Shown here piece after piece: positions 16,031 through 18,035 of a stretch of 18,035 nt of DNA; the first letter of the stretch is position 1; each line of letters starts with the position of its first letter. The notes under the pieces are model-generated. The model made no database searches. It was given only the letters and a program-made list of their open reading frames with translations, and was not told the DNA's origin. Source of the DNA: Candidatus Thorarchaeota archaeon (GTDB taxonomy: Archaea; Asgardarchaeota; Thorarchaeia; Thorarchaeales; Thorarchaeaceae); NCBI GenBank assembly GCA_004524595.1, contig SDOA01000083.1, positions 1 to 18,035 of the forward strand. Reading direction: 5' to 3'. The translations under genes were made by a program, and so were the position numbers.

Positions 16031-16684
16031 TCATAGATTTGTGATATAGACCAAAATCTCATGACGGTTGGTGATAATTGGACCAGAATGACCTGCTCTT
16101 CGAAAGTCATCGTAGGTGAACATGTCTTCCAGTGCAATGAACTGGCAAAAGTTCTTTGACCGTTCATAGTCTTTTATCGAGTCGCCAACAAAGACCATCT
16201 CATCAAATGGAATATTGAACTTACTATGAAGATAGTTAAAGTGATCTGCTCCTTTTTCAAAACCTGGTCTATATCCTAAGATGGCTGTGAATAAATCCAA
16301 GATTCCTCTTCTTCTAAAATACTCCTCAATTGTTGACTGAAATGTCGAAGAAGAAACAACAACATTGAATCCTCTCTTCTGTAGTTCTCTTACGGTTTCC
16401 TCTGAATCAGGAAAGAGCTCTTGTTCAAAAATCCGGTCTATCTTCATCCTCTCGAATTCTTCAATGGCAATCTCATTCTTCGGATGTTCTGGAAAATTCA
16501 TCTTTATTTGATGTTCATACGGCAGACCTGTTGTGCTTCTATAACGTTTGATGGCTTCATTCTCTGGAACACCAAAGTATTTCATCATGATTTTAACGCC
16601 TATGCTCTCTAAGAATGGCATGGAATTTGCTAATGTCCCATCAAAATCGAATATCACCGTGCTACGCACAATTTTTTCATTCAT
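16031..16684 (-). CDS. HAD-family phosphatase (phosphoglycolate phosphatase-like)
   Basis: A 217-residue HAD hydrolase of the subfamily IA kind. Motif I is DFDGT, with both Asp residues, near the N terminus, followed by a helical cap of about 75 residues. Motif II is VVSSS, motif III the Lys in GFEKGADHF, and motif IV VGDSIKDYE. It should be a cytosolic Mg-dependent phosphatase for a small phosphorylated compound; the substrate cannot be named. TTG 16691-16693 and GTG 16685-16687 would extend it by up to three residues. I chose ATG 16682-16684 because GAG lies nine bases upstream. It lies downstream of the pyrophosphatase gene on the same strand, 82 bases apart, with a weak hairpin between them. 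Confidence 0.88.
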   Translation of the reverse strand: MNEKIVRSTVIFDFDGTLANSMPFLESIGVKIMMKYFGVPENEAIKRYRSTTGLPYEHQIKMNFPEHPKNEIAIEEFERMKIDRIFEQELFPDSEETVRELQKRGFNVVVSSSTFQSTIEEYFRRRGILDLFTAILGYRPGFEKGADHFNYLHSKFNIPFDEMVFVGDSIKDYERSKNFCQFIALEDMFTYDDFRRAGHSGPIITNRHEILVYITNL

Positions 16685-16734
16685 CACAAGCAACTCGTTT
16701 TTGGTGTTTTTCGAACTCTAAATTGATGCTCTTT

Positions 16735-16749
16735 AGACCGTTTTGGTCT
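16735..16749 (-). other. Short hairpin after the pyrophosphatase gene
   Basis: AGACC and GGTCT form a 5-bp stem around a 5-base loop, 17 bases beyond the pyrophosphatase stop. There is no strong T-tract directly after it on the minus strand, so a terminator role is uncertain. Confidence 0.25.
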
Positions 16750-16766
16750 GTCGAGCTATTGAATTA

Positions 16767-17288
16767 TTATTGGTTTTTCTTGTAGTCTTCGATACATCTC
16801 TTAATAGTCAAATATGCATCAGCTAACTCTCTGAAATCTTTGATTTCGGTATGACCCCCCTCTTGTATCTTATAAGTTGCATAGAAATGCTTGAGTTCGT
16901 CGACACGGCTTTTTGGAAGATCCAATAGAGTGTTGACATCTCGATAATATGGTTCATTCATAGGCACGGCAATAATCTTGTCATCAATATGACCCGCATC
17001 GTCCATTTCCATCACACCAATTGGTTTCGCTTTAACTAGACATCCTGTGAATGTTGGGTCTGAAATCAACAAAATCACATCAAGTGGATCGCCATCCTGA
17101 TCCAAGGTCTGAGGAATGAATCCATAATCAAAGGGAGCAAATGTATAGAGAACTCTGTCTAATTTGAAGACGTTCTTTTCGTGGTCATATTCATACTTGT
17201 TTTTACTAGCTCGTGTCAGCTCCACAACAACAAAAATCTCACTGGGTGGATTTGGTCCAGCTGGAAGGTCATGAAGATAATTCGTCAT
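16767..17288 (-). CDS. ppa: Inorganic pyrophosphatase, family I
   Basis: The 173-residue product is a soluble family I pyrophosphatase, at the usual prokaryotic length. It hydrolyses pyrophosphate to phosphate, pulling nucleotide, tRNA-charging and NAD-synthesis reactions forward. Active-site signatures are all present: SKNKYEYD near residue 28, the DYGFIPQT loop, the metal-binding DGDPLDV, and DDKIIAVP. The ATG has no clear Shine-Dalgarno; a TATA-like TTCTTTAG about 25-30 bases upstream suggests a leaderless transcript. It is divergent from the membrane protein gene. Confidence 0.96.
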   Translation of the reverse strand: MTNYLHDLPAGPNPPSEIFVVVELTRASKNKYEYDHEKNVFKLDRVLYTFAPFDYGFIPQTLDQDGDPLDVILLISDPTFTGCLVKAKPIGVMEMDDAGHIDDKIIAVPMNEPYYRDVNTLLDLPKSRVDELKHFYATYKIQEGGHTEIKDFRELADAYLTIKRCIEDYKKNQ

Positions 17289-17403
17289 TTGTATCCATAT
17301 TTCTAGAGTCTAAAGAACGATTTGAGTCTTATTGACCAACAAAATGATTACACACAAGCCTTTATGTATCGAATTTCATTCAATATAACAATCATTAACT
17401 CTC

Positions 17404-17408
17404 GGAGG
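17404..17408 (+). promoter_or_regulatory. Strong ribosome binding site of the membrane protein gene
   Basis: GGAGG lies seven bases before GTG 17416, which selects this GTG over the overlapping out-of-frame GTG triplets at 17412 and 17414. Confidence 0.6.
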
Positions 17409-17415
17409 TACGTGT

Positions 17416-17979
17416 GTGACTGATTCTAGACCTGACGATGAAACTGAGATGCTTGATGTTGGTTCTTTATTTAGAGGAACAGCCACAATCACACTTGTTG
17501 CGGAGATAATTGCAGCGATAATGTTACTAGGTTCTGGTACTGCATTCATCGTTAGTCGTTCAGGTCTAATAGAGGCCCTTGAATTCGACGTGGCTGTATT
17601 TCTTCTGCTATTGGGTTCAATGATTACACTCTTCATCTTTCTTGGTGCAATTGGTTTCTTCGTTCGATTCAATAGAAAGATTGGTGGAGTTGTGATTGGC
17701 GAAGGAATTGGTGAGGTTGATCTAAAAAGACCTGGCGTGAAGACAGTTGTCATAATCTACGGGTTAGCAGTAGGTCTCATTCTTATCATGGGTGTATACG
17801 GGTATTATCTTATCTACAAATATTTCTTTGCAGACTTAGCTCAAACTTCACTAAGCTTTCTTGGAATCTCAATCTCTGTTGGTATCTTGGTTATGGCATT
17901 CTTAGTACAAGTAGTCATAATAACACTTGGTCGGACTGCAACAACGATTATTCGAAAAGTTCTTGCGGAAGATGATTAG
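17416..17979 (+). CDS. Four-helix integral membrane protein of unknown function
   Basis: I do not recognise this 187-residue protein. It has a short acidic N-terminal tail (DSRPDDETEMLD), then four hydrophobic spans at about 24-46, 58-83, 110-136 and 147-171, and a short charged end (RKVLAEDD). A positively charged loop (RFNRKIGG and DLKRPGVK) between spans 2 and 3 probably faces the cytoplasm. There are no catalytic, transporter or metal-binding motifs that I can see, and no cleavable signal peptide. It begins with GTG and has a good GGAGG. Its 128-base upstream region is shared with the divergent pyrophosphatase gene; the region after it, 17980-18035, shows no gene. Confidence 0.75.
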   Translation: MTDSRPDDETEMLDVGSLFRGTATITLVAEIIAAIMLLGSGTAFIVSRSGLIEALEFDVAVFLLLLGSMITLFIFLGAIGFFVRFNRKIGGVVIGEGIGEVDLKRPGVKTVVIIYGLAVGLILIMGVYGYYLIYKYFFADLAQTSLSFLGISISVGILVMAFLVQVVIITLGRTATTIIRKVLAEDD

Positions 17980-18035
17980 ACTCTTCTCGAGGACATTAGA
18001 GATTGATTTAATTAAGGCTTCGAATGTCGACAGAC

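Noticed and set aside
17376..17753. Minus-strand 125-codon open frame opposite the membrane protein
   Set aside because: Its composition (Pro/Ser/Thr/Ile-rich, no domain) is that of an antisense shadow of hydrophobic coding sequence, and the plus-strand gene has a strong GGAGG and start.
1..18035. tRNA, rRNA, CRISPR array, insertion sequence or attachment site
   Set aside because: No repeat-spacer pattern, transposase, integrase or cloverleaf-forming sequence was seen in the spacers on reading both strands; small non-coding RNAs cannot be excluded by eye.

Overview
The window looks archaeal and most likely comes from an Asgard (Promethearchaeota) genome. The evidence is an Arf/Ras-like small GTPase fused to longin-type domains and winged helices, next to a second multi-longin protein; archaeal housekeeping genes (NadA, an NAD-kinase homologue with a winged helix, a beta-CASP RNase, a TldD/TldE pair); and several starts that look leaderless or use GTG/TTG. 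The exact lineage cannot be read from the sequence. G+C is moderate, and lower in the DNA methyltransferase region.

Layout. 1-285 (+): 3' end of a GNAT acetyltransferase. 408-3245 (-): tldD then tldE, encoding the two subunits of a TldD/TldE metalloprotease, with a hairpin/T-tract terminator beyond tldE. 3448-4242 (-): a second GNAT acetyltransferase. 4313-7842 (+): two DNA methyltransferases, a gamma-type N6-adenine enzyme of the Eco57I/TaqI type and a C5-cytosine enzyme whose conserved motifs are circularly permuted; no nuclease is recognisable. 7898-11656 (+): two large co-linear proteins. Both appear to be longin / GTPase-fold / linker / longin / two winged helices, but only the second has the GTP-binding motifs. 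11657-14877 (-): an NAD-kinase-like protein with a C-terminal winged helix, followed by a beta-CASP metallo-beta-lactamase RNase with a novel helical N-terminal half. 15048-16016 (+): nadA, divergent from the NAD-kinase-like gene. 16031-16684 (-): HAD phosphatase. 16767-17288 (-): family I inorganic pyrophosphatase. 17416-17979 (+): four-helix membrane protein of unknown role.

Two parts stand out. The first is the longin/GTPase pair: the architecture suggests an active GTPase subunit and a nucleotide-free pseudo-GTPase partner, recalling the Rag or Mon1-Ccz1 arrangement of eukaryotes but with DNA-binding-type winged helices at the C terminus. The second is the nad locus. The NAD-kinase-like protein has a damaged GGDG motif and a damaged GxLGFL-like motif, keeps the NAD-side motifs, carries a winged helix, and is divergent from nadA across an interval that holds a 10+10 bp palindrome. 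It may be an NAD(P)-sensing regulator of NAD synthesis instead of, or as well as, a kinase.

I found no tRNA, rRNA, CRISPR array, insertion sequence or attachment site, and no gene-free stretch reaches 300 bases.
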